Shown in pieces: positions 37,954 to 50,800 of a stretch of 64,000 nucleotides of DNA (position 1 is the first letter of the stretch; every line of letters begins with the position of its first letter). The DNA is taken from contig CM065182.1 in NCBI GenBank assembly GCA_033026295.1, positions 14,446,001 to 14,510,000 of the forward strand, written 5' to 3'. Position numbers and translations under genes: made by a program. The stretch comes from Channa striata. Lineage: Eukaryota; Chordata; Actinopteri; Anabantiformes; Channidae. The notes under the pieces are model-generated. The model saw nothing but the letters and a program-made list of their open reading frames with translations, did no database searches and was not told the origin of the DNA.

Positions 37954-40725
37954 GCCGGCACCAGAACACCCTGAGTGACAATTTTAGCAGTGAAAGCACA
38001 CCGCAGTCTAATCTGGACCGGGCCTATCCTGCACAGACCAGACTCATTCCAGCCGTTAGGACTCATCCCTTGTTTAATGCAACTAATATTTGTAAACCCT
38101 CTGGCCCCACTGCAATACTGGATTTTTTTTTATATACACATCAACCTTTTCTTTCTCAGCCAAGTGAGGTTAAACATCTATTCGCATGCTGAGCTGATGC
38201 ACGTCAAATCATCAAATGATTTCAGCCAGCGTCAGCCTTCGCCATGACTCATAAGGCCTGATGATATAATCATTCTTAAGCCCCCCCCCCAGTCCCCCAG
38301 ACAAAGGCACGTAGTGTCTCATTGGACGTTTTGGCTGTAACAGTAGTGACAGGCCAGAAAGGCCAGTGCAATGAAAAGGGATATTTTGCTTGAGGATTGT
38401 TTATTTTTCTATACTGGAGAATAGAGGATTACCTCTGACTTTCTCTCACATCTGCAGCTGCAGGTTATTTTTTTCTTAACCAATCAAAAGGAAAAAAGAG
38501 AAGGATAAGTGGAAACTGTGAAAAGCCGTGTTTGTTTGTCAGTAAACATTGACCAATTTCAGAAGCCTCTACTTCTCCTCTGCACATTACCTATATTCAG
38601 CAAGAAAACAACACACACACATCCCACCAAAATCATATCCGTGTCATCTGTGTCCGCTGGCTTACGTCCTGCAGAGGTGCCCAAACAACATCGACCATAA
38701 ACAGTTTTGAAGCATGTTTCAGGAAAAAAGAAACTCCCTTAAATCCCAGCCAACATTTGGTGCTTTTCCCACTAGTTTACAGTTAGTAAAGTTAGTCTTT
38801 TTAGGCCTGAATATGAGTCATGAATCTGACTAACACAGATGTGGGATGACTTCGGACAGAGCTGGGAGACGTGGAACAGGATGAAGCAGAGGCTTATTCC
38901 GTTCTGCACTTGTAGTCATTTAAAACCAAAAAATTGGGAGTGTAAGGAAAAAAAACCTTTTTTGTTTGGTTTTGGTAAGTGGAATATCTTTTTCATTTTT
39001 TTAAACTTGAATCATTAAATCACAAGTTCCTCAGTGTTTAAGGTGCAACAAGTTTGTTTTTGAAGATCACCAACACACTTTAGGATCAGATCCAGTCAGC
39101 TCATGACTTTCTCAATAGCAGGGACCCGGGCTGCTTTGTGTTGGGAGCTCTCTTTTCTTTGCCTGCAGTACAGCCCCTCCCGTTACTATACTACTGCTTC
39201 TGCATCTCCTGCTACTACTAATATACTCACTACTACTGCTGTTTCTACCTTTAAATCCAGCGTTTTAGTTGGAAATAAAGTTTATAAATACTGAAAGTAA
39301 AGGTGGAATATTTATTTGATTAATATTGTTACAGATATCTTTACCGGGGTTTGTCTCTATTGTTTGCTGATTTCGATTTGGAAATTTGCCTTCTGTTGAC
39401 TGTACCCCCACTCCTTCCTCGATTGGTTTGATCTCATAACATTTGTATCATCTCACCAACAGCTGTCTTTTGTGTGTGTGTGTGTGTGTGTGTGGAATGT
39501 AACTGGAAGTATCCTCTAGAAGTCACTTTAACTTGGTTTCTTTCCCACTCTTGCACTCTTTGTTCCACCACTGTGAAAACCAGAAAAAAAAACACTGAGG
39601 GTCGAAGCAGATCAAGTGTGCCACAACAGAAAAACCTGGTTGTCCAAACAAATTTACAACCAGATCTTCCAGAAATTCTGTGCCCAGTTATCTGCAGTGG
39701 ATGGTTCTGAAATACCCTTGTGCCATAGCATTAATTGTCATACTCGAAGACTCTCTATAAGCTAGTTTTCTCACAAGATAGTCTCTTTGAAGCTGTATTC
39801 CCCTGTAGGAAACTCGAACGGAGGCCAGCATTCTCAGGGTCTATAACAGAAAAGAAATTGACTACTTCTGCGGAGGACTTTTTGTCTTTGGCCAGGGGAA
39901 CTTTAAGGACGATTCAAATAACAAGTGTCACAGTTATATTATAAAAGATGCCTCCTTAAGGCGTATTATTCTCTCTGGGTTAAAGTGCAGAGCCGCCATG
40001 TTTTTTTGTTTGTTTTTTTTAACCCCTCTGTCTTTGCAGCACATTTTTCATCCACCACATTCAGTTAATTACATCTGACAAAGGAACATAAACTGTACAA
40101 AGCTTTTCTCCTTTTTTTTTTAAGTTTGTTTTAGCAGCCTTGAGATTTGTCACTCTCAACTGTGAAGGAGCTACGACAGTTGTAAAGTCAGTCACTATCC
40201 CTCAAAACTCAGGAAAAAGACTTTCTGATCAGTGCTGTTGTCCTTTTTCTTTCTTCCTCATTTATCTTGTATCCAAAGCAAAATGCAGTTATATTGTTAA
40301 TTTTGTCTTTGCTGGGAGTGAGGAAAGCACAAGTTAATGGACAGACCTGGGTGTCAATAAAAAGGGATTTTGTAATCCCTGAAATTATGTACAGCATGTT
40401 TCATATATAAATATATTTAAATATAAATCTATTTTATTATTATTGGATTTTGGGTTCTTTTACATTCAAGACACTATCTTGAGGTTTATGGGAGGGATTG
40501 GGAGAGCTGTGTGGAGAGAGACTCATTTAAATGTGCAGTTTGGGAAGAATTAATTAAAACTTCTTTTGCACACAATGTATCATACACCATCCTACTTTGT
40601 TTGACTAGTTTGGTTATTTGGGGAGGGGCTCTTTTATTTAAGTTGCTGTTCAATGTTCTGTACAGTTTTTTATGTGAATTTTTCCCTTCCTATTTAAATT
40701 AAAGATTTTTGTGTCTTTGTTTGCA
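37954..40725 (+). other. pcnx3: pcnx3 3' untranslated region
   Basis: Non-coding sequence follows the TAA at 37951-37953. Possible poly(A) signals are AATAAA at 39274-39279, AATAAA at 40356-40361 and ATTAAA at 40698-40703. The last would give a 2.7-kb tail. A C10 run lies at 38281-38290, and a (TG)12 microsatellite at 39471-39494. Confidence 0.6.
39471..39494. repeat. (TG)12 microsatellite
   Basis: Twelve TG units are seen directly in the pcnx3 3' UTR. Confidence 0.95.
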
Positions 40726-42211
40726 AATCAAAAGCTGAGTGTTTTAATTTTGTACGTTGTCCAGTTCATTGTGTTTGTCTAAAGAATCAGTTTTTTTTGA
40801 CAAAATGTTTTTGAACAGTTTAGTTTTGTAGGATACAGTTGTATAATTCAGTGGATGTGGATGAACAAAAAAAAGAAAAAACAAAAGCTAATCTCCGATA
40901 CTCAAAATTCACTCAGTTGGCAGTTTATTGGGTGCACGAGCTTTAACTATCACAGTATAAGAAATCCTCCCTGTAAAGGTGATGGTCAGTTTTTGTTTAC
41001 ACTGTTTGAGAGCTGTGTTTCAATTATTTTGCCATTGTCATTTATATCAGTAAGGTTAAGCAAAATTTAACATATGATCAGTAACCCACCAGAGACAGCA
41101 GATCCAAACACTACTCTGTGTAATACAGGACCGTTCAACCGAGGTAACAGTCCGAATCTGACATGTGGCATAGTGAACAAGTGAAAGGAGCTGAATTCAC
41201 CAGTTCTTTGTATGTTTTTACAAATAGAATAAATTAGTCTCTGTTGCAAAAAAAGACATAAACTAAAAGTTTAAAAGTTAAGGTGCATTTTGACAGTAGT
41301 GAATCCAGTGTAGCAGGTATAATTCCGGATGCTGGTCCTGTACCTGCAAACTCGGTCATAGTGTTGTCATTTATTAGCCAGTGGTATAGATCAACATCTT
41401 TTTCTCAGCTTTTCCTTACTAAGGTCAAAAATGTCTGCAATTACAAAATGACCAACCTACCACAACTCACTTTAACCAAAGGAGAGGCTTAATCAGCCAG
41501 AGTAATTAAAAACACCTTTAAAGAAGCTGATCCAGTATAAAACTTACAACTTGGTAAATGCTCTTTTCTCCTTTTTGCAATACATGGATGAGAATATTGT
41601 GTGTCTGAGTGATCAAAACAAAAAATCCAACTGCTAATGCGATTAATAATGACTATATTTAAAGGGGGACTCGCCTTCTCTCCAGTCAGTTTGTGGTGAG
41701 CATGTTGTTCGACAGCAGTCAGGTTTAATTTTCATTATATGACTAGTGAACTACACAGTCCCACAGGTTGGTGGGACTGCTTTAAAGAGCACTAAGATCA
41801 TGTGTGTTTCTAGCTAAGAGAGACAAAGATCAAATGCACAAACAATAAAGATACTTTCTTAGTGTTTTAAGATTCAAGCATTAAGTCATTTCAAGTTAAA
41901 GACGATGCATTAGGGTTTGATGTAAAGGCTTGGTTACTGTCAGATGCTAAGGAGAGTAACCTAAGAGTAAAGATGGCTTAGCTGGTTAAAGTCAGCCTGT
42001 ATTTATCATGTAGGTCAAACATTCTCCTAATTTTGAGGGAAGAGGTGGAAAGTCTGAACTATACGACTCTCTGGATATATAAAATGTCACACCTTTCAGA
42101 ACCTGGGCATTTATTTCAACATCTGCGAAGCTGTACAGCAAGACTGTGGGATGAAAGGAGCAATGGCAATAAACCTTCTTTGTCTATATGAAAAAAAGAG
42201 TCTTGGAAGTC
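40726..42211. other. Convergent intergenic gap pcnx3 / Ig gene
   Basis: This is the tail-to-tail interval between the last pcnx3 poly(A) signal and the Ig-gene poly(A) signal. No gene is supported. It holds the 32-bp near-copy of an Ig exon at 41074-41105. Confidence 0.55.
41074..41105 (+). repeat. Inverted 32-bp near-copy of Ig-gene exon 4
   Basis: The plus strand here matches the minus strand of 43802-43833 at 30 of 32 positions, with the last 24 bases perfect. The source encodes the Cys-Met-Val-Asn-Asn-Pro-Pro-Glu-Thr-Ala-Asp-Pro area after the V-domain cysteine. The plus-strand copy keeps N-P-P-E-T-A-D-P in an open frame. Similarity stops abruptly on both sides and no splice sites frame it, so it is not an exon. 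Confidence 0.8.
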
Positions 42212-42217
42212 TTTATT
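42212..42217 (-). terminator. Poly(A) signal of the Ig gene
   Basis: AATAAA on the minus strand lies 49 bases past the stop codon at 42266. This implies a very short 3' UTR if used. Confidence 0.5.
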
Positions 42218-42265
42218 TTAATACCCTGGTTTCTGTCTGTAATTGCTGAAGCGGGTGTTGAGAAA

Positions 42266-45200
42266 TTAAACAAATGAGCGCTTCATCAGAGACGCAGTGT
42301 ACCGTATCTCATTGTAACACCCCTCCTCCTCTTCCTTCCCTTCCCTCTGCCTCCTGCTCTGCCCCATGCGATGGAGCCACAGCAGGAGCACCATCAGCAC
42401 CAGCAACACCAAGCTCATTGTCAAGGTCAGCAGTACACCCTGCAGCATGCCGGAGGACGTGTCTGGGGCTGCGGAGAAGGACAAAACTGTTTTTGACAAG
42501 TAAAAACAAAATGGTGCAGATGCTTCCAGTGGAAGGAGGTACTCACTGCTGTAGATGGACAGGTTGACGTAGCAGTTCTCTGTTCCCAGGAGGTTAGTGG
42601 CAGAGCAGCGATACAGGCCGGATGTCTGAGAGGACACATTGACTATTTGGACAGAGCCTGAACGATCCCCTGAGATAAAGCAGACAGTCGCACTGATGTG
42701 TAATAAATAAAGTTGAAGGGAGCAGAAATACAAGACTCGAGTTATGGTCAATAAAACAAATCTCAACATGGTCATTTGGATGGACACTTTGAAAAACTAC
42801 AATACAAACTGGACATGTGGGATTTTTTTTCTTAAGTTTAAGAGAAACTAGAGACTCAGGTTTGGGCTTCTGCTGCTTCAGTTTTGTTCATGTGTCTTGT
42901 AGAAACCATTTTAAAACATTACCCCAAACTGTATCCTCCTTAATTTATTCTAATGTCACATCATATGTCATTGTTTTAAGTGAAAAGGTCCAAAGGAAAA
43001 TAATGCTCATACTTGTTTCTTGCACAAATAAGTCTGAAAATTGTACACTTGTTTAATAGACTTCTCTTTTACTTTGAGGACTTCAGTTGGTTATGAAAAT
43101 TGAAAATGATGCTCCGTGTGTACTTGACACTGACCATCCATGTTGATCGGAAGTGAGAATTCCTCTGGATTCAGTTTATCCCAGCGGATCTCTGGAGTCG
43201 GCAAACCCTCCGCCACCGAGCAGGACAACGTGACGCTTCCTCCACTATCAATATTGCCGTCCCACTGGCACACAGGCAGTGAAGGTGGTGCTACAACATA
43301 TTTATTGTTAGATGTTGGCATAACCTGTCATTGTCTTTATCCTTCCATTAAAATGTTAAACGTATTTCCCCATAAGCCCTTTTAAATCCTGCTGAACTGT
43401 ATCCATTAATTTTCCATTTTCATCTACTGCAGCTGTGGTCTCGATTAGCAACATGCAGTGAGGGGGAAGCAAAATTCAGACTAAAACATATACTGTGTAT
43501 TTTCTATTTTAGCTTCTGGTGCCTGGTAAGGAATGAGTGGGTGCAACATTGACTTAAACAAAGTGGTAATAAATTAGCCAGAAACCAAAATTATCGCTTG
43601 AAAGATTAAATTTGAACAATATGGCTGTTAACATTTTTTGGATTCAATTAAGGTCAACAATGAGATTATGTGAACCTATTTTGCACCTGATCCGCACTAA
43701 AAAAAATCTTTAGCTTGGTCAAAGGACGGGCTTCATCTAACCAAAATGGACAATATGTGAGACACTTACCCAGAACACTGAGCACCAGCTCTCCTATACC
43801 AGGATCTGCTGTCTCTGGTGGGTTATTGACCATGCAGCGGTACACACCAGCATCTGATACACGTGTGTCATTCAGGACAATATCTGCACTCCAGGGGAGA
43901 CCTGCAGATGGTTTAGAGGAAAATAAACTGTCTTATCCTGTAATCAAATTTGTATGTATTCTTTAAAAATGTACATTTTAAATGTAAAATGTACATTTAA
44001 AAAATGAACATTAAAATCAATAAAATAATTATTTAGATAAAATGGTTTTTCTGTGTTATAATACCTGTAAAACCCACCCTACCAATAAGGGAGGGGTCTT
44101 CAATAACTTGTCCATGGTCATACACAATTACCTGGAAGTAAGAGCAGTTACAATAAGCAGTGCAGAGATTAAAAATGTGAGCAGGCGTCTTGTGTCTCAT
44201 TGAGGGAGTTGGCGGATTAACACAGATGTTTGAGTCAGAATCACCAGTTTCCTTTTGGAAACTCAGTTTTAATGTAACAAAGGTGGAAGACAAGTTTTAG
44301 AAAAGCCAGACCTGTATTGGTGTTTCTGGACTGAAGAACGGGGACAGGGTCCAGATAATGTTGAGTCTGGAAAGGGGGCTGGAGGTGAAGAAGGAGCAGG
44401 GCAGGACAACGAAATCTCCTTGAACCACCTCCAGACTGGATTCCCTCATTGTAACCCTGAGTGCAACTGGAACAGACAAAAAAAAGTATTAAAAGACAAG
44501 TCACGTGTCACATGAAACGACAGGCTTTTATTGTTGTTATTCTGCTTTTAAGGTCTCTACTTTTCATAAGGACGTGGAGGCTGCAGTAGTCCTCTCTCCT
44601 CCTTCATTACTGAAATAATGAAGCCCTTCTCCCCCCTTTCTCTTGTCCCCAGGCCTTTTGTGCATGTGTGTGTGGATTCGGCGTACGTATTAGTAATTAC
44701 ATGTGACAGCTCTGAGGATGAGCCAAACTGATCACAGACTGACTGGAACAACAGCCCACTTCACTGGGAAACATGCTGTCAATTCACGCCGTTGTTTCCA
44801 CGTACAGTAGATCACCGCTTTCTGAAATGTCAGGCATTAAGATTTTCAATGTGACAACAAAATGAATGCTATTTTTAAGTCAATCCAGAAAGAACTGAAA
44901 ATTAAATATTTTTAATCCTGACAATTCTTACATATAATGTAATATAAGGTTTGTGCAGTCTTTCATTTCTATTTGGGGAAAAGTATCTGACCACAATTTG
45001 CATTTTAACAACAGCCACTTTTATTATGCTGCCAAAAATCTCACAGCCGCACCTGTCGAGGGTTTGGAGCTAAACAACATCAGTTCATGTCCAACAAAAT
45101 ATCCTCAGTACTGTGGGTCTGCACTTTATTATAAAGGCCTGTCATTCTTGTATTTATAACAACATGAACAAATACTGTTCCTATGTGTACAAATGATTAA

Positions 45201-45327
45201 TATTTTCATCTCACCTTACATGAACTTTGATCAAAGCTTGAGGCAGTAGAAAAGACTACTCACCAGTCTCCTGAGATGTGAACCACACACACAAAGTCCA
45301 GAGCATCCATCTTTCAGAAGAACCCAT
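42266..45327 (-). CDS. CTX-family Ig membrane protein (IGSF11/VSIG2-like), complete
   Basis: Seven exons join in frame to 299 residues: 45327-45264, 44466-44312, 44131-44065, 43901-43770, 43290-43135, 42669-42547, 42468-42266. There is a hydrophobic signal peptide at 1-18. A V-type Ig domain follows with Cys45, Trp60, the motif DAGVYRC and Cys118. A C2-type domain has Cys163 and Cys213. The extra pair Cys147 and Cys224 is the CTX-family hallmark. The transmembrane helix is at about 240-263. The cytoplasmic tail is only about 35 residues: acidic EEEE, then YNEIRYTASL, ending S-F-V, which fits a class I PDZ ligand. Wording in the V domain (RVGFTG, VNNPP) is closest to IGSF11 and VSIG2, adhesion molecules of epithelium, testis and brain. 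IGSF11 itself has a far longer tail. I cannot choose the orthologue, so no symbol is given. Confidence 0.9.
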
Positions 45328-47810
45328 AGCTGAGAGGAAACACAGAGGCAGCCCTTCCTCTGCCGTGTCCAAAAAACTAGGCATGCGTGATTAATCTATC
45401 GAGCGATGCAAACAACCCCGCCGTCCTTTATTTCCACTCTCACTGTAAACTCTGAGCCCCGTCCTCTCTATCATCTCTCTCAGTAAACTAAAGTTGTCCG
45501 AGATTTCCTATTAGGAATAAACAACTGCTTATGTATAAACCTAATGTGGTGTTAGACATAATGGGTTTGTCTGTAATTAGTGCTCTAGAGAAAATATTGT
45601 CTATTAGGCCTAAGACAATGTCCCATTATGCAGCAGGACAATGTGCAGGATTTGCTGCACAGACTTACACACAACAGACTTAAAACCTTCTGAAAAATGA
45701 TCATCTGCAATATCTTACAAGCTGAAGTGATTGATTACATCGTCAAATCACCAAATTCAGAATCTTGGGGTTAATGGGAAAAGACAAGAAAGAGCTTTCA
45801 TCAATTTACTGTGTTTCTTTTCTGGTTATTTATTTTTACATTAAACCTTCAGTGGCACTTAAAATATTTTTTACTTTAAGCAAAAATTTATTTTTTCCCA
45901 TCCACCTTGTCCCCTAGAAAATGAAGTGTTTTTACTTTTTTTTTTATTGCCGTTTACAGTGATTCATTGATTTAAAGCAGTGAGAGACACAAGTTTGTCA
46001 CTGGTGTAAGGAAAAGATCAAAGATTAGTTTCTGACACTTATCTGGGGGTAAGGCCATCATCCTCTTATGACCTATGGGCTAAACAAAATATTGCCACTG
46101 CTGCTTTTTGATGGATTTGCATAAAATTTGTTAGAAATTAATGACTCACATAAGGCATCTGCCTGCCAAGTTCTCCAGTGATCATCATCCAAATATGTTC
46201 AAGCTGACTCGCAGTGACTGCACCAGTCACAGCTAAATGTTACATGTTGACGTTGACTAGCAGTTATGCCATTAGGGACCAAATTCAAGCCAGTCAAAAC
46301 ATTTGTGAGATTTCATGTCACTCAGATTTCATATGAGAACAGGAATGAACAGTTGTAAACATACGAGCATTTAGGTCATGTTGGTTTCCAGATGAGTGAA
46401 CACTTTTACTTCGTACTGAAAAACTACTTCAGTAGAAAACAATTACACAGATTGTTGGACTTTACGGCACAAGTGATACACTGAACCAAACTAGAAGAAA
46501 ATAGACTGAATAATTTTAATAAAAATACAATTACAATGGCTTACAATTCAAGAAAGACTGAATTAAATCTAGATTCTTAAGGTGACAGTAGCAAAGCAAC
46601 AATTGACCTTTTAAAATGTTTAAACTTGACCTTTTATGAGCATCTTCCTGTTGTTGATAGTTTCTTTGGACTTTCTCTATTCCTGCTTCCACTTAAAAAC
46701 AAGTTACCTCAGGTATTCTGATGTACTGCTAAAATGACAAAGAGGGGGGAAATATTACAAGAACACCCGTGTGCTCATGTAGAGGAAGATTAATTAAGGA
46801 AGCAGTTCAAGCCTGTTTTAAGGTGCTGTGGATTTCTTTTGTTTGTCCCACCCCCACCCAAAAAAACAGACATTTTTGTGATCACATTGTAAGTTCTGTT
46901 GTTTGCTTTAATGTGGGCTTGATAATTATAAATTCCCAAACCGAACAGCCCATGTTGGCACAAGGTTGACGTCCCAATTTATTTAAATCACAAATAACAT
47001 CCAGCACCAGCTTTGTGCGTTTCAGCTGAGAAATACAGAATTTCAAAAGTAAGTGTATAACTCTGAGACTAAAAAATAAAACATCCTCAATGAAGAGAGA
47101 GACCGTGTAGAACCACTGAGTTCTATCATTAAGGGCTTTTATCATCATTCAGTTCAGGTCAAGTTGTTAAATCATATGGTGAGGCCTCATCACAACTTGG
47201 TTGTGTCAATCAAACAGCTCACCAGCCACACCCTGTATACACACGTCCATCCAAAGCATTCAGCAACAGAACAACACACTAAATATTTCTAATGTCTGTG
47301 TATGTGTGTGTTTCAGACTCTGTATCTCAGTGTAACCGTAATTCCATCCTTACAAACCTTTATTCATAAGGCTGGAACCTATAGATGCTAGCACTTCCTC
47401 TCTTTTTCCCATTCACACAAAAATCACAGATAAACGTGTGAAACACACACGCACAAATCATCGGGATAAATAAGTTTGCTGGTTGGACACGTAACACTTG
47501 CCTTTGTAAAATATTTTCAACCTTTTTAGTCTTATATGGCCAGTGGCTATTCTAAGATACATTTTACCTAATTCTGATGTCTCATGTGATGGGCCTCAGT
47601 AAATAGATTACAGTGAGGGAGAGTGAAATAGACAGGCAGGAGAGACAGCAAGATAGACAGGTAAGCGGAGTGAGTCCTGTCGTTTCCCTTACAGGGTAAG
47701 AAGGAGTGACCTGATGGCAGGCTGACCAATCTCAGAGGGTTCCACACTAGTTTAAACCAATCAGATCGATTCAGAGAGAGGTCTCGGCCTGTGACGGCTG
47801 TACAGTACAA
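45328..47810. other. Ig-gene promoter side and dlat 3' flank
   Basis: The right boundary is the dlat stop. Minus-strand poly(A) signals for dlat could be at 47359-47364 or 46978-46983. Upstream of the Ig gene start there is no convincing TATA box. No exon, RNA gene or clear repeat was recognised. Confidence 0.5.
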
Positions 47811-50800
47811 TCACAACAGCATGGTGAAAGGTTTCTCTAGGAACTTGCGGAATTCAGCAAGCCACTGTGCGCCGACTGCCCCATCCACCACCCGGTGGTC
47901 ACAGCTGAGTGTCACCGACATCATGCTGGCTACGTCAAACCTGCAAAACCCAAACACGCACTGCATCAAGTTTTGAAATGTTGAAGAACCAAAGTAGAGA
48001 TAGCACTGCAGTAACAGCACAAACCCTTTTTCATTTTCAGCAGGTATCAGCCGTTTCTCTGAGCCTCCAATAGCAAGAATACAGGCCTGGGGAGGGTTGA
48101 TGATCGCTGAGAAGTTCTTGATACCAAACATCCCCAAATTAGAGATGGTGAATGTACCTCCCTGGTGGAAAAACACAATGATTAAGAACATTTCGGTTGC
48201 TGGTTCACTAATGATGAATCCAACATCTGAAACTACTGTTCAGATGTGTTGTACCTGGAACTCATGCGGCTGGAGTTTTCCTTCTCTTGCTTTAGCAGCT
48301 AGAGATGAAACATCATTGCAAATGGCAGCCAGTCCTTTGGTGTGGGCATTGAACACTATGGGTGTGATCAGACCACTGGCTGTACTCACTGCTACACTGA
48401 CATCCACCACATGATTCCTGGAAAAATTAATTAAGAAAAAAACTGATGACAACACAGAAATGTGATCTGTGTGACTTTTCACCTAAAGTTCACCGAGTGC
48501 CCTCTTCTGGCACAATAATATAGCTACAAGTTTAGAAACCAAAATCTGTATCTGACAAAAAATGTTTTACTTTTACCGTCTCACTTGTAGGTCTTTTTGC
48601 TCTTTAAATTACTCAGTGAATCACAGAAGAATTTCAATCTGTTATTGAAGTCACTAATTTCTACCAAACGAAGCAAACACTTTCCCTGTTTACTTTATAT
48701 TACCCTCAGTGGATTTACTCACTGGCGGATGACAGTGTCCATCCAGGAGGAGTTGCACTCAGGAACCTTGAGGCAGGCCAGAGCACTGGCTTTGATGATA
48801 AAGTCATTCACGCTAAGTTTAATATTTTGGGCTTTCACCTCCTGTAAAGAGATGGTGAGGTTGTTTAAAATATAAATAAATACAGATAAAAAGACAAATA
48901 AGTTATCTTTGTTATTGTGTTACATATCTGAGTACAGGCAACAACTCACAGCATTGAGTTCTTTCCGAAGCTCAAGCACTTGGTCCATGTTCACGTCTAT
49001 AGACAGATAATAGTGGGGGATAGTTTGCTTGGACAGCATCAACCTCTGAGCGATGACCTACAGAAGACACAAATATATGCTCTTCAGCTTTGATCTATAA
49101 TTCATCACAGACAAGAATGAGGTGTGCAAGTCACGTCTATGTTGATGAATACAGTGTCTGTCTTTAGGGCCAAATATGGTGGTTCAGGTCAGAGGTAAAA
49201 AAGCTACCCCGTGAAAAGCCCTTAGGACATTTGTCTCACAGGATTCAATACGTTAAAGCCTCCATAGAGGAGTTTGATCATGATTGACACCTGACTGCTA
49301 TCAAAGGAGCAGCAGAACAACTCGACATTGAACACAGTGAACCTTCAAAAGTCAGATGTGTGTTTACTCTCACCTTGCGGATGTTGCTGATAGGAATATC
49401 TGTGAAGGTCCCAGGTGGTGCAGCAGGAAATGCAGCAGATGCACGAGCAGCTGGAGCTGCAGCTGGAGTGGGAGCAGCAGCAACAGCCTGCCGATTCAAA
49501 AACAAAAAAAGAATTTGCAACAAAATGCACTAACACATTCAGTATGACACCAAAAATTTGAGATTGTTGAAATGTAAAGTGAAAGATAAATGTGACAACT
49601 AAAACAAAATAGGTTTCTAAAATATGCTAAGACTTGATGTATCTTGGTTCACAATTTCACCCTGCTCAAGGTCTTTGAATTTCTCACTTTCTCTAACCAA
49701 CAGTCTAAAACCAAAACAAATTAATGATAATGAGAAATGCAACTCATTTAAAAGATAAAAACAGAGAATGCACGTACAGGTGCAGCAGCCTTTGAGGGAA
49801 CAAAGCTCTCAATGTCTTTCCTGGTGATTCGTCCATCAGGACCAGAACCTAAACAGAAAACAGGACAAAAAAACATTTCAACATTTGCTTTCTATCTATA
49901 GTTAATGTTCCACTAGTAGAAGAAGGACATCTCTACCTAGACACCGGTATCCTGGTCACTTACCGCTAACCTGTGCCAGGTCAATTCCTTTCTCAGCAGC
50001 AAGTTTTTTGGCAAGTGGGCTGGCAAATACACGCCCCTTCCTGGGTGCTGCTGGGGCAGAGGCAGCAGGGGAAGGACTTGGAGCTGAAGCTGGGGCCTGG
50101 AAAATGACACAAAACAGTCAGAAATCAGTTTACAAATAAACAAGCCATTCCAAAATTCATAGAGAATTCATTTTAAAAAGTTCACTTTCAATCAAAGGTA
50201 TGAATTTAAAATGTGCCTCACTGGTGTTGCTACTGGAGCAGGAGGAGGTGTGGAAACCTCTGCCACACCATTTGCCACATAATCCTTGAAGGCAGCAACA
50301 TCACTTTCTTTCTCTACAATGATGCAGAGTGGCGCTCCCAAAGGGACATCTCGGGTTCCCTCTGACACCAGAATTTTAGCCAAATATCCTTCCTCCTGAA
50401 CCTCAAAGCCTGTGGACAAACATCAGAGGGACACTTTTAGTTTTTGTCGTGATTCCAAACCATGATAGAATTTTTCTATCAGAAGGGATATTTAAGGTTG
50501 ACCCAATTTCATATACAGGACACCAACATCAGACATGGCATGACAAAATAAACATTTGCCAAAGGTAAAATATTACTTTTGTACTGTACAAAAATTTCAG
50601 TACTAGGGTAAAGAGTCCGTGTTTTTACCAATTGTTGCCTTGTCAGTCTCAATCTCAGCCAACAGATCTCCTTCACTCAACTTCTCTCCAACCTTCTTTT
50701 CCCAGCGCTGCACTGTCCCCATTGTCATGGTGGGTGAGAGGGCAGGAAGTGCAATCTGTGACACACACATCAAACACACTCTCCTAAGTAATCAAGACCA

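Noticed and set aside
41067..41249. Idea that the inverted Ig-exon copy is a live exon
   Set aside because: No splice sites frame the 32 bases, and sequence beyond them has no Ig features.
44241..44504. Alternative minus-strand frame over the Ig V-domain exon
   Set aside because: It breaks the V-domain cysteine and tryptophan pattern; the chosen frame gives a complete domain.
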